Assembly (NCBI GenBank): GCA_010405405.1
Contig: MU004238.1
Span: 1,316,374-1,380,373, forward strand
Reading direction: 5' to 3'
Length of the DNA stretch: 64,000 bases
From: Microthyrium microscopicum
Taxonomy: Eukaryota; Ascomycota; Dothideomycetes; Microthyriales; Microthyriaceae
Part shown: piece by piece, positions 61,951 to 64,000 of the stretch
Position numbering within the stretch: position 1 is the stretch's first letter
Layout: every line of letters begins with the position of its first letter
The notes under the pieces: model-generated
What the model was told of the DNA's origin: nothing
The model's database searches: none
What the model saw: the letters and a program-made list of their open reading frames with translations, nothing else
Translations under genes and position numbers: made by a program

Positions 61951-62049
61951 ACTATGTTGAATATGTCCTATAGCTTAATTTCTATCTATTATTCCTTTAC
62001 TTAAAACCTTTATTCTTATACTTAAAAACTACTTAAATAATATAAATTT

Positions 62050-62620
62050 TTTATAAGAATACTACTAGGCGTTATTACCCTTAAGCTAGGCTTTTAAATT
62101 ACTAAAGAACTCCTTAATAGGGTTAAAATCTAGATAGTAAGGTAGTAAGAATTTTAATTATACCTCTATAGTCCTAAATATCTTACGAACCTTTTTGCTA
62201 TAATAGAAAGACATATTATCTATAACAATAATACTTTAAGGAAGAGGATAAGGCTAATAGATATTTAGAAGCTTATTTTTATACTACTAAGCAAAACTAT
62301 TACTATTACTATTAGCTTCGTAGATATTTACTAATAGAATACTATTTACGCTATATACTAGTAGAATATTATACTATTTAGTAATATTATTAATATTCTT
62401 TAATTTTTACTTATCTAACGCTAAGAAGCTCTTAATATTTAGTTCTATACCTACTTTACTCTATTTCGTTATTCTTAAGACGCTAGTAATACTATACTTT
62501 ACTTTATTAATAAAGATAAGCTATTTAGTAGTATATTTTAATATCTATAGGTAGTATTTATAATAAGCTTTAGCAAAGTGCTAGGTAGTAATAATCTTTA
62601 ATTACGAGATATAAGAATGC
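62050..62620 (-). pseudogene. Decayed Tc1/mariner-family DDE transposase
   Basis: Read on the minus strand, about 62,100-62,260 shows the Tc1/mariner catalytic core: VIDNMSFYYSKKVRKIF followed by LKFLPYYLDFNPI and a FFSNLKA segment, matching the family pattern (V.DN.SFHHS...LPPYSPDFNPIEEFF..LKA). The spacing from the second aspartate to the NPI(E/K)E glutamates is 33-34 residues. The glutamate right after NPI reads as lysine, a G-to-A change expected from RIP. Upstream sequence to about 62,600 has further family-like blocks interrupted by several TAA/TAG codons, each one transition from CAA/CAG/TGG. The gene is dead in this copy. Confidence 0.8.
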
Positions 62621-63181
62621 ATCCCTTAGTGTTAGTTTATTACTAACCTTCTTTTTAATATAATTGTATCTATTTAGAACTTATAAAATAATAGGCTGAC
62701 TTATAACAAGCCTAAATACATTCTAAATAAACCCTAATATCTTGAATTGTATTGAATTAGGTTAGTAAAGTAGGTATTTAAATAACGTAACTCGTATATT
62801 ATAATTTATTATTAGTAAAGGTCTTAGATATAGCTTTATAGGATCAAACGAGCCCTTAATCTTTAGTATTTAACGCTAGTATTTAATAGTATTCTTACTA
62901 CATCTAATAGCCTTAGTGATAGCGTTCTTAGTGTAGCTAAGTTTAATTAGGTCCTGTACCTATTTTTAGTAGCGAGGTTCGAGATGGCGCAGCATGTTAA
63001 AGATTGGTTCGTTATAGTGTTAAAATACTAAAAATTAAGAAATTTAATAAAAATTTGGCTTTAGGACTAATAATATTGCAATTTAGGAAGATAATGGAGT
63101 TAGTAAGATTAATCTAAGGGGCTACGCTGCTAAATTTATATACTAACGCACTTTTTAGATCTTCGTGCCCTCTAATCAGGT

Positions 63182-63237
63182 CCTGAAGCGCCATTTTACA
63201 GTTTCAGGGGGGGGACTAGAGAACCTAAATGGCACTG
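63182..63237 (-). repeat. Right terminal inverted repeat of the Tc1/mariner-type element
   Basis: 56 bp, inverted relative to 50,460-50,516, with eight rather than nine bases in the homopolymer run. It is followed by TA at 63,238-63,239. Confidence 0.92.
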
Positions 63238-63445
63238 TAGCGGCATTTCCGTTCGTTTGTGCAGAGTCGGGGTCTTGCAGAGCCATGGTGCCGTGGTGCT
63301 GGTTCTGGAAGCCGAATCAACGTTCAGCAAGACTGTCGTTTGGAGACTTGACAAATAAGGTTAGCTGTGCGGCATCTGCTTCACAGACTGAAGACATGAT
63401 CCCTAGCCTGTACAGTTATTGCTCCACGCCTATAATCGACTACTA

Positions 63446-63910
63446 CCTGTGTTGATTCAAAAGTCTGTTCGGTCCGAGCATTTATCACCAAAATTAGCAA
63501 TCTTTGCCTTGTCGTTCTATAATCTATAGTGCTTTTAAAAATCTAAGCTACTCTTTAATAATTACTATAAAGATTCTCTATCCTATGAATATAGATATAT
63601 AATATAAGAGCTACTAGAGGCTATAGAATTTGGATTATAAATAAGAGACTTATGGTTAAGCACTTAATTTAGCGGGCGCCCCTACTAAATCGTTCTAGAA
63701 TAATGCCTTCTTAGCTTTACGCCTTAATAACTCTCTATAGAGATAGTTTTAAGCAATTCTAAAAAGAGCATTATAAGGGGTAGTATATAAACTCACTTTG
63801 TATCTACTTTAAAAGATATTCGTTTAAAATTGAATGCGTAGGAAATTATTTTGAACCATCAGTTTTGGTGATAAACGCTCGGACCGAACAGACTTTTGAA
63901 TCAACACAGG
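63446..63910. mobile_element. TIR element (large MITE), TA target duplication
   Basis: A 465-bp element with 48-bp terminal inverted repeats (63,446-63,493 and 63,863-63,910) starting CCTGTGTTGATTC. One mismatch (A versus G, a transition) separates them. TA flanks both ends (63,444-63,445 and 63,911-63,912). The interior is AT-rich with many TA dinucleotides, suggesting partial RIP, and has no coding frame. Its termini differ from both the MITE at 47,625 and the transposon ending at 63,237, so a third transposase family would be needed to move it. Confidence 0.92.
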
Positions 63911-64000
63911 TACTGCAGCGTGTAAATGTTGTCCTGGCCGTGTATTACTCGCCAGACATGACCCTATCATATCAGTCTTTGGCTTACTTCAAGGATCCAC

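Larger units (their letters stand above)
50460..63237 (-). mobile_element. Composite Tc1/mariner-type DNA transposon carrying a nested retroelement
   Basis: Terminal inverted repeats of 57 bp (50,460-50,516) and 56 bp (63,182-63,237) face each other across 12.8 kb. Both begin CAGTGCCATTTAGG, the CAGTG start common in Tc1/mariner elements, and TA flanks both outer ends (50,458-50,459 and 63,238-63,239). A decayed DDE transposase on the minus strand sits near the right end. Removing the nested LTR retroelement (51,578-60,356 plus one 5-bp duplication) leaves about 3.99 kb, long for this superfamily. There may be a second ORF or further insertion in the unidentified parts (50,700-51,570 and 60,362-61,950). 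The interior is RIP-saturated; the outermost 100-200 bp on each side are not. Confidence 0.82.

Noticed and set aside
63165-63455. 96-codon plus-strand frame
   Set aside because: It crosses the right TIR of the DNA transposon and enters the neighbouring TIR element; composition is not protein-like.
1-64000. CRISPR arrays, bacterial operons, rRNA genes and tRNA genes
   Set aside because: The window is eukaryotic with spliced genes. No regularly spaced repeats of CRISPR type were seen, and no tRNA or rRNA was recognised, although a tRNA could be missed by eye.

Overview
The window looks like a filamentous ascomycete (Pezizomycotina), most likely a Dothideomycete with a two-compartment genome. 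Evidence: short GT-AG introns with CTAAC/CTGAC-type branch points, fungal gene families (RNA14, RAD5, KHA1, a cytochrome b5-acyl-CoA dehydrogenase fusion), and long AT-rich blocks whose C-to-T/G-to-A decay is the signature of repeat-induced point mutation (RIP). The species cannot be fixed from sequence alone.

Layout. (1) 1-21,660 is an AT-rich, RIP-degraded transposon block with no ORF of 60 codons or more. It holds a truncated Ty3/Gypsy pol region at the left edge, a poorly resolved stretch, and two Gypsy elements of one family nested one inside the other (5,894-20,602 containing 11,538-18,882). LTRs of 202-203 bp and 5-bp target duplications define both. (2) 21,661-about 46,270 is a gene island of normal base composition. 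In order it holds a YMC1-type mitochondrial carrier, an F-box protein, a KHA1-like K+/H+ antiporter, a peroxisomal-type b5-acyl-CoA dehydrogenase, RNA14, a SAM35/metaxin-like protein, four small unrecognised genes, a GrpB-family protein, RAD5, and an NDUFAF6-like complex I assembly factor. (3) 46,270-50,460 is gene-poor, with a LysM-like remnant, a perfect-TIR MITE and one doubtful ORF. (4) 50,460-63,237 is a composite: a Tc1/mariner-type DNA transposon with well-preserved 56-57 bp TIRs and a TA duplication, a decayed DDE transposase, and an 8.8-kb Gypsy element inserted into it. (5) A second TA-flanked TIR element lies at 63,446-63,910.

The island genes are mostly housekeeping and functionally mixed. 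Three act in or on mitochondria (carrier, SAM35-like, complex I assembly factor), one in peroxisomal fatty acid oxidation, one in mRNA 3'-end formation and one in post-replication repair. They do not form a metabolic cluster. Exon models were built by hand from splice signals, reading frame and family alignment remembered from knowledge; coding lengths of all multi-exon models are multiples of three. Best leads: a 12-nt microexon that encodes most of the carrier signature, a hidden first exon giving the complex I factor its presequence, a GC-AG intron in the antiporter gene, RIP-spared TIRs around a RIP-saturated interior, the nested insertion, and the row of four orphan genes.
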